Shown piece after piece: positions 8,835 to 19,000 of a DNA stretch of 64,000 nucleotides (position 1 is its first letter; every line of letters starts with the position of its first letter). Both the position numbers and the translations under genes were made by a program. Below the pieces are notes generated by a model. The model had not been told where the DNA came from. It worked only from the letters and a program-made list of their open reading frames with translations, and made no database searches. Source of the stretch: Variovorax sp037204085 (GTDB lineage: Bacteria > Pseudomonadota > Gammaproteobacteria > Burkholderiales > Burkholderiaceae_C); contig NZ_JBBCBW010000006.1 in NCBI RefSeq assembly GCF_037204085.1, forward strand, positions 124,001 through 188,000, read 5' to 3'.

Positions 8835-9797
8835 TCAGGCGAAGATGGCCGTCACGGGGGCTTCGTCGCCGCGGGCATGGCCGCGGTACATGCCTTCGCT
8901 GTTGAAGGCGAGGCTCAGGTTGCCGTGGCGGTCGATGGCGATCAGCCCGCCCGTGCCGCCGATGGCGGGTAGCGACTGGTGCACCACGGCACGGGTGGCG
9001 TCTTCGAGCGTGGCGCCGCCGTAGGCCATGCGCGCACAAACGTCGTAGGCGGCCGAAACGCGGATGAACATTTCGCCGCTGCCGGTGCAAGAGACGGCGG
9101 CGGTGCGGTCGTCCGCATAGGTGCCGGCGCCGATCAGCGGGGTGTCGCCGATGCGGCCGACGCGCTTGTTGGTCATGCCGCCGGTCGAGGTGGCCGCGGC
9201 CAGGTGGCCGTGCATGTCGAGCGCCACGGCGCCCACGGTGCCGAACTTCTTGTCTTCGTCCAGCGGCGGCGTCATGGCGGCGCCTTCGTGGTCGGTCACC
9301 ACGCGTCCGGTGTCGCGCACGCGGTAGAGCTGCTGGCGGCGCGCTTCGGTCGAAAAGAAAAAGGGCTCGACCATTTCGAGCCCGCGCTCGCGCGCAAAGG
9401 CTTCGGCGCCCGCACCGGCCAGCAGCACATGGGCGCCGTCTTCGAGCACGGCGCGCGCGGCGCGCACCGGGCGGCGAATGTGGCAGACGCCGGCAATCGC
9501 GCCCGCCGCCAGCGTTGCGCCGTCCATCACGGCGGCATCGAGCTCATGGGTTTCGTCGTGCGTGAAAACCGCACCGTGGCCCGCGTTGAAGAGCGGGCAC
9601 TCTTCGAGCAGTTCGACCGCGAGGCAGGTGGCGTCGAGCGCGGACGCGCCCTTGAGCAGCGCTGCCTGCGCGGCGCGCACGATGTTCTGCAGCGCGTCGT
9701 GATAGGCCTGCGCCTGCGCCGCGCTGGTGGTTGCGGCGCTGATGGTTCCGGCCCCGCCGTGAATGGCAATGACCGGGATGTTGCTGCTGTTCTTCAT
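8835..9797 (-). CDS. iaaA: Isoaspartyl peptidase / plant-type L-asparaginase
   Basis: N-terminal nucleophile hydrolase that cleaves beta-aspartyl dipeptides and asparagine after autoproteolysis. The ATG at 9797 overlaps the upstream regulator stop as ATGA; an open frame continues upstream but only inside the regulator gene. The 320-residue protein contains IHGGAG near the start, NAGHGAVFT, and the autocleavage site GTVGAVALD with nucleophile Thr187. GGMTNKRVGRIGD and GTGSGEMFIR-like segments of the beta-subunit follow. In E. coli iaaA is also the first enzyme gene before gsiABCD, so the pairing is conserved. Confidence 0.93.
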   Translation of the reverse strand: MKNSSNIPVIAIHGGAGTISAATTSAAQAQAYHDALQNIVRAAQAALLKGASALDATCLAVELLEECPLFNAGHGAVFTHDETHELDAAVMDGATLAAGAIAGVCHIRRPVRAARAVLEDGAHVLLAGAGAEAFARERGLEMVEPFFFSTEARRQQLYRVRDTGRVVTDHEGAAMTPPLDEDKKFGTVGAVALDMHGHLAAATSTGGMTNKRVGRIGDTPLIGAGTYADDRTAAVSCTGSGEMFIRVSAAYDVCARMAYGGATLEDATRAVVHQSLPAIGGTGGLIAIDRHGNLSLAFNSEGMYRGHARGDEAPVTAIFA

Positions 9798-10756
9798 GAG
9801 GAGGATTTCTTCTTTTTCTTGCGGGCGCCGGCTGGGGCGGTGCTGGCGGGTTGCGCGGCAAATTCCGCCCGCGCCAGGCCCTGTGCGCCATGCAGCCAGG
9901 GGCGCACCGCCTGCAGGATGCGGCTCGCGGACTGCACCGCGCGGGGCGCACGCAGCGCCACCGCGCTGGTCAGCGCCTCGATCAATGCGAGCACGCTGGT
10001 TTCGCAGTTCGGCCGGTAGCTGGTTTCGGTCTGGCAATAGAGCGCCACGTCGGCCAGCGGCGCCAGCGGCGAACTCGGCCTGTCGGTCAGCGCCAGCACG
10101 GCGCAGCCCTGGCCGCGCGCAATCTGCGCCAGCGCCACGGTATCGGTGAGGTAGCGCGGAAAGGTGAGGCCGATGAACAGGTCCTGCGGCCCCGCATGCA
10201 TGAGCGTGCGCGCGGCATGGGTCACGCCGCTCACGCTGGAGAGCATTCGCACGTCGTTGCAGCTGCCGTCCAGGCCGTGCTGCAACAGCCCCGCCAGCCA
10301 TGCGCTGGCACCAAAGCCGCCGATGTACACCGACCGCGCCTTCAGGATGCGCTGCACCGCGGCCTCGCAGGCGGCGTAGTCCAGCGACTGGCGCGTGGCT
10401 TCGATGTTGCGGCGGCTCTCGTCGAGCGCAGTGGCAAACACCTCGGCCACCGTGGTCGGATGCTCGAGGTTGCCGCGCAGGCGCTCCACCGGCGCCACCA
10501 ATGATTCGAAGCCGCGCACGAGCTCGGCCCTGAAGGTGGCGTAGCCGTCGAAGTCCAACGCCCGGGCAAAACGGTTGGCCGTGGCAACCGATACGCCCAC
10601 CAGTGCAGCAAGCTCATCGATGGGCAGCGTGGCGACCTGCAGCGGGTGCTCCAGCACGTAGTCGGCCACCTGGCGATGCGACCGCGTCAGCCGCGGCAAC
10701 GCCTGCGCAATGCGCTGGGCCACGGTGGTGCCGGTGGTGTCTACGTTGGTGCTCAT
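9794..10756 (-). CDS. MurR/RpiR-family transcriptional regulator
   Basis: First gene of the peptide-scavenging operon. The 320-residue protein has an N-terminal HTH_6 domain (recognition region VGVSVATANRFARALDFDGY, about residues 45-65) and a C-terminal SIS fold of the type that binds phosphosugars or related ligands. I chose the ATG at 10756 because the extra upstream residues read through an AT-rich operator region. It overlaps iaaA by four bases, so the two are co-translated. Two inverted repeats just upstream suggest autoregulation. Ligand unknown; a peptide, amino-sugar or glutathione breakdown product would fit. Confidence 0.88.
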   Translation of the reverse strand: MSTNVDTTGTTVAQRIAQALPRLTRSHRQVADYVLEHPLQVATLPIDELAALVGVSVATANRFARALDFDGYATFRAELVRGFESLVAPVERLRGNLEHPTTVAEVFATALDESRRNIEATRQSLDYAACEAAVQRILKARSVYIGGFGASAWLAGLLQHGLDGSCNDVRMLSSVSGVTHAARTLMHAGPQDLFIGLTFPRYLTDTVALAQIARGQGCAVLALTDRPSSPLAPLADVALYCQTETSYRPNCETSVLALIEALTSAVALRAPRAVQSASRILQAVRPWLHGAQGLARAEFAAQPASTAPAGARKKKKKSSS

Positions 10757-10791
10757 TCGTGGGGCCGTGCACTCCGAAGGGGAGTGTTTGA

Positions 10792-10834
10792 TGTAAATCA
10801 GTTTACAAATATAAGACAAAAAAGAAAATTTTCT
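10792..10834 (-). promoter_or_regulatory. Candidate operators and promoter of the rpiR-iaaA-gsi operon
   Basis: In the 157-bp gap before the regulator gene there are two AT-rich palindromes in a GC-rich genome: TGTAAA-TCAG-TTTACA at 10792-10807 and AGAAAATTTTCT at 10823-10834. Between them, read on the minus strand, lies a TCTTATATT stretch that could be a -10 element, with ATGACA about 18 bases upstream as a -35. Palindromes flanking and overlapping the promoter fit binding by the adjacent RpiR-family protein. The rest of the gap (10835-10913) shows no gene. Confidence 0.5.
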
Positions 10835-10913
10835 GTCATTTTTGATCGAATGAGCAAATTTCGGGCCCGCGAGGGGTCGATGCGAGAGGGGCGCGAAGAT
10901 CGCCGGCCTGCGG

Positions 10914-11366
10914 CTAGGCGGCGCTTTTTTCCATGAACACGCTGAACGGATCGTCCGGGTAGCTCCCGAACGGGCCGCGCTTCACGTAGCCCGCGCTGGC
11001 GTAGAAAGCCAGCGCTTCCGGCTGGCTGATGCCGGTCTCGAGCGTGAATCGCGTGCATCCCTTGCCGAGCGCTTCGCTTTCCAGAAAGCCCAGCACTTTT
11101 GCGGCAATGCCTCGCCCGCGGTTTTCCGGCCGCACGAACATCCGCTTGAGCTCGCCGTATGCGGGCTCCAGCACCATGGCGCCGCAGCCGACGGCCGTTC
11201 CGCACTCGTCGCGCGCAACCGCAAACAACACATGCGCTGCCGACAGCGCGGCAATGTCGATGCCGTAGTGGCACTCGGGCGGATAGAGCGGCTTCTGGTA
11301 GGCGTCGAGTGCTTCGATGAGCTGGACGACTTCGGGCTGGTCGGGGTGTTCGAGGGCAATGTTCAT
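10914..11366 (-). CDS. GNAT-family N-acetyltransferase
   Basis: Small acetyl-CoA-dependent N-acetyltransferase, 150 residues. The acetyl-CoA binding loop is clear in RPENRGRGIAAKVL, followed by the typical LETGISQPEALAFYASAGY segment in which the C-terminal tyrosine lies. The ATG at 11366 gives the normal family length; a longer in-frame reading upstream lacks family features. Substrate cannot be predicted. It stands alone between the gsi operon and the tolC-type gene, on the same strand as both. Confidence 0.82.
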   Translation of the reverse strand: MNIALEHPDQPEVVQLIEALDAYQKPLYPPECHYGIDIAALSAAHVLFAVARDECGTAVGCGAMVLEPAYGELKRMFVRPENRGRGIAAKVLGFLESEALGKGCTRFTLETGISQPEALAFYASAGYVKRGPFGSYPDDPFSVFMEKSAA

Positions 11367-11442
11367 GCGGAGGATTCTCTGGACTCCGCGAATCTTATTG
11401 AACCCCGGCCGCGCGTCGGCCTCGCGCCGCCATTCGCCGGGG

Positions 11443-12837
11443 CTATCGCGGATGCGTGACAGGGGCGGCGCTGTCGACCGCCGGCCTGCCATCGAGCGCC
11501 AAAGTGGCATTGAGCGCCGCAAGTGCATCGGCCGTGAGCGAGCCGTTCGCCTGGCGCAGGCGCAGGTCGCCCAGCAGCACGTTGTAGCGTGCCTGCGCCA
11601 GGTCGCGCTTGGTCTGGTAAAGCTGGCTCTGCGCATTGAGCACGTCGATGTTGATGCGCACGCCCACCCGGTAGCCCATGCGGTTGGCGTCCAGGGCCAC
11701 CTGGCTCGATGCTTCGGCCGCCTCGAGCGCCTTCACCTGGCTGGCACCCGACACCAGGCCGAGGTAGGCGGCACGGGTCGAGACAGAAACGCTGCGGCGC
11801 GCGTTTTCCAGTGAGGCGCGCGATTGGTCTTCGAGCGCCAGCGTCTCGCGCACGCGGTTCTCGGTTGCGAAACCGGCGTATAGCGGCATGTTGAAGACCA
11901 CGCCTATGCTGGCCCCGGCCACACGCACCTTGTCCGACGATGCGCTGGGCGAATTGCCTGGCGGATTGGTGCTGACGTTGTAGCCCAGCTGGGCGTCGAT
12001 CGTCGGCTTGTGCCCGGCCTCGGCCTTGCGGACCTCGAGCGTTGCAACCTCCACCGCGAGGGCCGCCTGAACGATGGCCGGATGCGCGGCCTCGGCCTGC
12101 GCAAGCCAGCTACCCACGTCGCCCGGTGCCAGCCCGGGGAGCACCACCGGCGCGGCGAGCTGCACCGGCACGCTGCCCACCTGCCCGACGAGTTGGTCGA
12201 GGATGAGCTTCTTGACCTGCAGGTCGTTCTCGGCCGCAATTTCCTGCGCAATGACGAGGTCGTAGCGGGCCTGGGCTTCGCGCGCGTCGGTGATGGTCGA
12301 TGTGCCGACTTCGAAATTGCGTTTGGCAAAGGCGAGCTGTTCGGCCACCGCCGCCTTTTGCGCCCGCACCAGCGCCAGGGTGTCGTGGCTTGCGAGCACA
12401 TCGAAATAGGCCTGGCTCACGCGCACGATGAGATCCTGCTCGGCCAGCGTCAGCTGTGTCCGTGCGATCTCTTCGTGCCGCTTGCCTTGCTCGTATGCGG
12501 CCCAGTTGGCGGGGCGATACAGAGGCTGGATCAGGTTGATGCCGATGTTTCGCGCGCTGACGCCCCGCGTGAACGCGGCATTGCCGGCAGACACGTCCTG
12601 CTCGGTGAAAGAGGCCCCCGCCGTGAGGTTGACGACCGGCAGCACCCCAGCGCGCGCCTGTGCCGCCCTGGCCACGCTCGCGTCGTACTGGGCGCGCGCA
12701 CCTTGGTAGACGGCGTCGTAGCTGCGCGCTGACTGGTACAGCTCCACCAGGCTTTGTGCCGATGCAGGCGCAGCGGCCAGCGCCAGCATCAGCGCGAACG
12801 GCTTGCTCGCCGATGCAGCGCGGCTTGTGGTTTGCAT
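11443..12837 (-). CDS. TolC-family outer membrane efflux/secretion protein
   Basis: Outer membrane channel component of a type I secretion or efflux system; 464 residues. An N-terminal signal peptide (FALMLALAAAPASAQ) precedes SLVELYQSARSYD, the usual start of mature TolC proteins used with RTX exporters. The rest consists of two related halves rich in long helices, with NINVLNAQ-type motifs (here NIDVLNAQSQLYQTKRD) in the second half. It is transcribed divergently from the RTX peroxidase gene across a shared 197-bp promoter region. With the ABC exporter and fusion protein downstream it completes the tripartite secretion machine. Confidence 0.92.
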   Translation of the reverse strand: MQTTSRAASASKPFALMLALAAAPASAQSLVELYQSARSYDAVYQGARAQYDASVARAAQARAGVLPVVNLTAGASFTEQDVSAGNAAFTRGVSARNIGINLIQPLYRPANWAAYEQGKRHEEIARTQLTLAEQDLIVRVSQAYFDVLASHDTLALVRAQKAAVAEQLAFAKRNFEVGTSTITDAREAQARYDLVIAQEIAAENDLQVKKLILDQLVGQVGSVPVQLAAPVVLPGLAPGDVGSWLAQAEAAHPAIVQAALAVEVATLEVRKAEAGHKPTIDAQLGYNVSTNPPGNSPSASSDKVRVAGASIGVVFNMPLYAGFATENRVRETLALEDQSRASLENARRSVSVSTRAAYLGLVSGASQVKALEAAEASSQVALDANRMGYRVGVRINIDVLNAQSQLYQTKRDLAQARYNVLLGDLRLRQANGSLTADALAALNATLALDGRPAVDSAAPVTHPR

Positions 12838-12945
12838 TTTTCGCTCCTCCGGATGTTGATCTTCTGCGGACCGTCATCACTCGCCTGAAGCCGCGCCCCT
12901 GTGCGCGAGACGCTTCAGTGTGTCGCTCGAAATTACTACCATTTC

Positions 12946-12962
12946 CTTAAGGCGATCTTAAG
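12946..12962. promoter_or_regulatory. PmrA/QseB-type box, CTTAAG-N5-CTTAAG
   Basis: Two perfect CTTAAG half-sites at 12946-12951 and 12957-12962 are spaced by GCGAT, so they repeat every 11 bp. This equals the published consensus for the OmpR-family regulators PmrA and QseB (YTTAAG-N5-YTTAAG). It sits between tolC (starts 12837, minus) and the peroxidase gene (starts 13035, plus), 109 and 73 bases from the two start codons, and could control both. The linked response regulator at 24513-25190 is the obvious candidate binder. I noticed no second copy in the window. Confidence 0.65.
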
Positions 12963-13034
12963 AGTGGGGACAAAGACTCGTCCGTGGCGGAACGAACGCT
13001 TTCAACCATTCCCACCACACAGAGGAGCCGCGCC

Positions 13035-16000
13035 ATGTCAGTCACTGTCAATCAAGCAGACCTCGAGTTCATCCTTGCGCAGATCAAGATCGCAGAGGCG
13101 CATGCCGCAGGGCAGCCGTTGTTCGGGCCAGGAGGCCTGGTGCCTGCGTACAACGTCAGCTGGGGTTTGCGTACGGTCGATGGCACGTACAACAACCTGC
13201 TTCATGAAACGTGGGGCGCGGCGGACCAGCAGTTCCCGTCGCTGATGGACCCGGTGTACCGGCCTGCGGACGGCACGCTGTTCGATCCCGACGGGCCGGG
13301 CCCCGCACCCGCAATGCCGACGTCGGCGACCTATGCCCCGAGCAACGACCCGAACTCGCTCGTCTTCGACTCCAGCCTGCGCACCATCTCCAACCTGCTG
13401 GTCGACCAGACCCTGGGCAACCCGGCCGCGATCCTGACTGCCCTGGACCGCGCCGGATCGGCCGACTCCATGGCCGACCTTGCGGCCATCACCGTCATCT
13501 ACCAGGCCTTCAAGCCCGCTTCCGATGCCGAGTACCAGGCCCGCGTCATTGCGCAGAACGCCCGGGCCGATGCGGAGGAACTCGGCGACGGCGACCCCAA
13601 CACGCCTCCAACGCCGGAGGAGCAGGCCGCCCTCGACGCGGCGGCCGCCGCCGACGCGGACCATGCATTGACAGTCACCGCGCTGGAAGACGCCCGCGCG
13701 GTACGCGACGCCGCCGTCGCGCCCTACGGCATCGTGATGGAAGGCGACAACGTCAGCCTGCCCAACATCTCCCCGGACGTCGGCCTCTCGGCGTCTTTCA
13801 ATTCATGGTTCACCCTCTTCGGCCAGTTCTTCGACCACGGCCTCGACCTCGTCAACAAGGGCGGCAGCGGCACGGTCTTCATTCCCCTGCAGCCGGACGA
13901 TCCGCTTTATGTTCCCGGCAGCAACACCAACTTCATGGTGCTGACGCGCGCCACTGTTTCCGCCGGACAAGACGGCATCATGGGAACGGCCGACGACGTC
14001 GGGCCGGTGAACACCACCACATCGTTCGTCGATCAGAACCAGACCTACACCTCCCATTCCTCGCATCAGGTGTTCCTGCGGCAGTACGAGTTGAATGACC
14101 TGGGCGTGCCGGTTGCAACCGGCAAGCTGATCGAAGGCGGCAACGGCGGCATGGCGACGTGGGGCGAGGTAAAGGCGCAAGCGCTGCTCCTGGGCATCCA
14201 GCTGACCGACTTCGACGTGGGCAGCGTGCCCTTGCTCAGAACGGACCAGTACGGCAACTTCATTCCCGACCCGGTGACCGGCTTTGCGCAGGTCATCACG
14301 GGCATCGGCGTCGACGGCATTCCGAACACGGCAGACGACATCGTGGTGTCCGGCACGCCGGGCAGCCCCGTCAATCCGACGACGGCACTGGCGCTTCGCA
14401 CCGGCCATGCCTTCCTGGCCGACATCGCGCACGAAGCCGTTCCCATCGGCAAGATCGCCGACGGCGACATCACCATCGGCTTGGGCAACCCGGGCAACGG
14501 AGACGCCGAGTACGACAACGAACTCCTCGACGCTCACTTCATCGCCGGCGACGGCCGCGTGAACGAGAACATCGGCCTCACCGCGGTTCACCATGTCTTC
14601 CATGCCGAGCACAACCGCATGGTCGATCACAACAAGGAAGTCATTCTTTCCACCGCGGCGGGCGGGGATCTGGCCTTCCTCAACGAATGGCTGCTCGAAG
14701 ACGTTGCGGCTTTGCCTGTGGACCTCAGCACGCTGGTCTGGGATGGCGAGCGCCTGTTCCAGTCCGCCAAGTTCACCACCGAGATGCAATACCAGCACCT
14801 GGTGTTCGAGGAGTTCGCGCGCAAGGTGCAGCCGCAAATCAATGCGTTCGTCGTTCCGGACGGCTTCGACGTGACCATCGACCCTTCGATCGTTGCCGAG
14901 TTTGCGCACGTCGTCTACCGATTCGGGCACTCGATGCTCACCGAGACTATCGATCGCTTCGACCCGAATTTCAACCCGAATGACATCGGCCTGATCGAGG
15001 GCTTCCTCAATCCGGTGGCGTTCGACTCCGGCCACACGATCACCGACGAAATCGCCGCCGGCGCGATCATCCGAGGCATGACGCGGCAGGTGGGCAACGA
15101 GATCGACGAGTTCGTGACCAGTGCGCTGCGCAACAACTTGCTGGGGCTTCCGCTCGACCTGGCGACCATCAACCTGGCGCGGGGACGCGACACGGGCGTG
15201 CCGTCGCTCAACGCCGCCCGGCGCGAGTTCTACAACGCAACCAACAACGCCGCCGAACTGCGGCCGTACGACAGCTGGGTGGACTTTGCCGGCAATCTCA
15301 AGCACGAAGCGTCGATCATCAATTTCATCGCCGCCTACGGCACGCACCAGCTCATCACCGGGCAGACCACCATCGAGGGAAAGCGCGACGCGGCGCTGAC
15401 GATCATCACGGGCGCCTCGGTCGGGGGGCTGCTGGTACCCGAGGACGCGGTCGACTTCCTCAACGGCACGGGTGCCTGGACCAGCAACGCCAATGGGGTC
15501 ACCATCACCGGCCTGGACAACGTCGACCTGTGGATCGGCGGCTTGGCCGAAAAGATCCTTCCGTTCGGCGGCATGCTTGGCTCGACCTTCAACTTCGTGT
15601 TCGAGAACCAGATGGAGAGCTTGCAGAACGGCGATCGCTTCTACTATCTGCAGCGGCTCGACGGCTTGCACCTGTTCGGCGAAATGGAGAACAACTCCTT
15701 CGCTGAAATGATCATGACCAACACGAACGCGACGCACCTGCCGTCAGACGTGTTCTCGACCCCGGGCCTGGCGCTCGAGGTGGACATCGCAAGGCAGTTC
15801 AACGACCTGGACGGCGACGGCGACCTGGAGAGCACCGACCCGGTAGGCGGCGGGATCCTGACGCCGCTGGTGGTTCGCAACAACCCCGGCACGGTCGGGC
15901 CGGACACCAACTACCTCAGGTATACGGGCGACCAGCACGTGGTGCTCGGCGGCACCGAGGGCAACGACATCATCATTGCGAGCGAGGGCGACGACACCAT

Positions 16001-19000
16001 TCACGGCGACGGCGGAAACGACAACCTCGAAGGCGGCGCCGGCAACGACATCATCAATGCCGGGGCGGGCGACGACATCGTCAGGGACCTGGGCGGCGAC
16101 GACAACATCAAGGCCGGCGACGGCAACGACGTGGTCCATGGCGGCCCGGGCCTCGACCTGATCATGGGCGGCAAGGGGCAGGACTTCATCGTCCTGGGCA
16201 CCGATGCGGGCTCGGAAGTCTTCGCGGGTGAAGGCAACGACTTCATCCTCGGCAGCAAGAACGCCGAGCGCATTCTCGGCAATGAGGGCGACGACTGGAT
16301 CGAGACCGGAACCTTCGACGGTGCGCCCGGCGACAGTTTCGACGAGATCTTCGCAAAAGACGGCATCGTCGGCCACGACGTGTTCCTGGGCGATGGCGGT
16401 TTCGATGAGTTCATTGCCGAGGGCGGCGACGACATCATGGTGGGCAGCCCGGGCCGCGGCAAGCTGGCCGGCATGTCGGGCTGGGACTGGGTGACCTACA
16501 AGGACAACACAGCCTTCGTCGATGCCGACCTGACGCGCGGCATCGTGTTCGACGAGAACCCGACGCCACCCCAGAACGGAACGCTGGATGCCTACGAATC
16601 GGTAGAAGGCCTTTCGGGCACGCGGTTCAACGACGTGCTCACCGGCGCCGACACTATTGCCGACGAGCGGCTTCCGTTCGCACAGGGCGGCACCGAGGGC
16701 TACACCGGCAGCAGGCTCGACGCGGCCGGCATCGCGCGCATTGCGGGCCTGCAGGCCGTGCTGGGCGCCGGAGTCACCAGCTACATGGCGGGCGACATCA
16801 TCCTTGGCGGCGACGGCAGCGACCTCATCATGGGCCGCGGTGGCGACGACATCATCGACGGCGACAAGTGGCTCGACGTGCAGATCGGCGTCTACGCCGC
16901 CAACGACCCCAATCACACCGGCACCCCGATCGCGCTGCACAGCAGCATGAAGACGCTGGTCAACTCGATGTTCGCGGGCACCATCAACCCCGGCCAGCTG
17001 GCGATCGTCCGCTCGATCAAGTCGGACGCCGACGCTGTTGCCGACATCGACACCGTCGCCTACCTGGGGCCGCTGGCCAACTACGCCTTCGGCACCGACG
17101 CCAACGGCAGGCTCACCGTGACCGACATCGGGATAGATGCGACCGAGGGCACCGACACGCTGAGCGGCATCGAGCGGCTTCAGTTCACCGACGCCACGCT
17201 TGGCATCATCTCGGGCACGGCCGGCGCCGACACGCTGAACGGCACCGCGGGCAACGATCTGCTGCTGGGGCTGGGCGGCAACGACACGCTCAACGGACTC
17301 GCCGGGGACGACGTGCTGGTGGGCGGGGCGGGTAACGACACGCTCAACGGCGGCCTGGGGAACGACACCTACGTATTTGGCCTTGCGGACGGAAGCGACA
17401 CCATCAACGAGCCCGTCAACGCGACAAGCGGAGGAACGGCCGACCGCATCGTCATTCAGGCCGGCGGCGCGGCGCTCACGGGGCTCAATGCGCAGGACAG
17501 TAGCGGCGCCTCGAACAACGGCAACCTCGTCATCAACTTCAACGGGCAGATGGTCACCGTCAACGGCCACTTCAACGGCACGGACGCGCAGACTGGCGTG
17601 GAGCGCATCAACTTCAACGACGGCAGCTTTGCGGGCTACCTGCTCGGCGCGGACGACTACCTGGTCAGCAGGGCTGATCCGTTCGGTGCCAGGAATCTTG
17701 GCGCCTCGACGGCCAACAACTTCATCGCCGGCGAGCAAGGCGTGGACGATGTGATCATCGGAGGCAGCGGCAACGACCTGATCTTCGGCGGCACCGGCGA
17801 CAACAACTTGAGCGGCGGGCTCGGCGACGACCTGCTGGTGGGCGGCTCGGGCATTGGCGACAACGACGTGCTCGACGGCGGCCTGGATGCGGACACGATG
17901 GTCGGCCTGGCGGGCAACGACACCTACATCGTGGATGACGTGGGCGACGTGGTCGTCGAGGCGGTGGGTGCAGGCACGGACGAAGTCGAGACCGAGATGA
18001 CCGTCTACTCGCTGGAGCTTGTCGACAACGTGGAGAACCTGACCTACACCGGCATCGACGCCGACCCGTTCGTCGGAACCGGCAATGCCCTGAACAACGT
18101 CATCAGCGGCGGCGACCTGGCCGACACGCTGAGCGGACTTGGCGGCAACGACACCTTGAACGGCGGCCTGGGCATCGACACGCTCCTGGGTGGTGACGGC
18201 AACGACACGCTCAACGGCGGGGACGACGACGATCTGCTGGCCGGCGGCATCGGCAACGACACGCTGAATGGCAACGACGGCAACGACCTGCTGGACGGCG
18301 GCGTCGGCAACGACGCGATGAACGGTGGGGCGGGCGACGACACCTTCGTGGTGGACAGCGCAACCGACACGGTCATAGAGGGCGCAGGTGGCGGCACCGA
18401 TACCGTGCAGTCGACCGTCACGTACACCATCACCGATGCGGACGTGGAGAACCTCACCCTGCTTGGCACCGGCAACATCAACGGCACCGGCAACGGGGCA
18501 GCCAACGTGATCACCGGCAACGCAGGCAACAACGTGCTGACGGGCGGCGCCGGCAGCGACACCGCGAGCTATGCCACGGCAACGGCGGGCGTCACGGTGT
18601 CGCTGGCCATTGCGGCGGCGCAGGCCACCGGCGGGGCGGGCAGCGACACGCTCTCGAGCATCGAGAACCTGGTGGGAAGCGCCTTCGCCGACTCGCTGAC
18701 GGCGAGCGGAACCGCGGGGCTCGGCGTCGCCAACCTGCTGAGCGGCGGAGCGGGCAACGACACGCTGAGCGCAACAGTGGACAACGTGCGCGACACGCTG
18801 GACGGCGGCGCCAACACCGACACCGCCAACTACTCGGCCTACACGGCGGCACTCACGGTGAACCTGGGCGGCGCGGCGCCGATCATCGTCGGGGGCTCCG
18901 GCAACAATGCGGCCAACTCCGACGTGCTGGTATCTGTGGAGAACTTCACCGGCGGCGCCGGCGCCGACACCATCTCCGGCAGCACGGCCGCGAATGTCCT

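Noticed and set aside
9795..10301. Longer N-terminus for the isoaspartyl peptidase
   Set aside because: The in-frame extension lies wholly within the RpiR-type gene; the ATG at 9797 in an ATGA overlap yields the family N-terminus.
12984..13034. GTG start for the peroxidase at 12984
   Set aside because: The ATG at 13035 has the AGAGGAG ribosome site; the extension would begin 22 bases after the PmrA-type box and has no family similarity.
13803..17738. Two long minus-strand frames opposite the peroxidase gene
   Set aside because: Antisense mirrors of the repetitive RTX gene; the plus-strand protein has clear domain motifs and a ribosome site.
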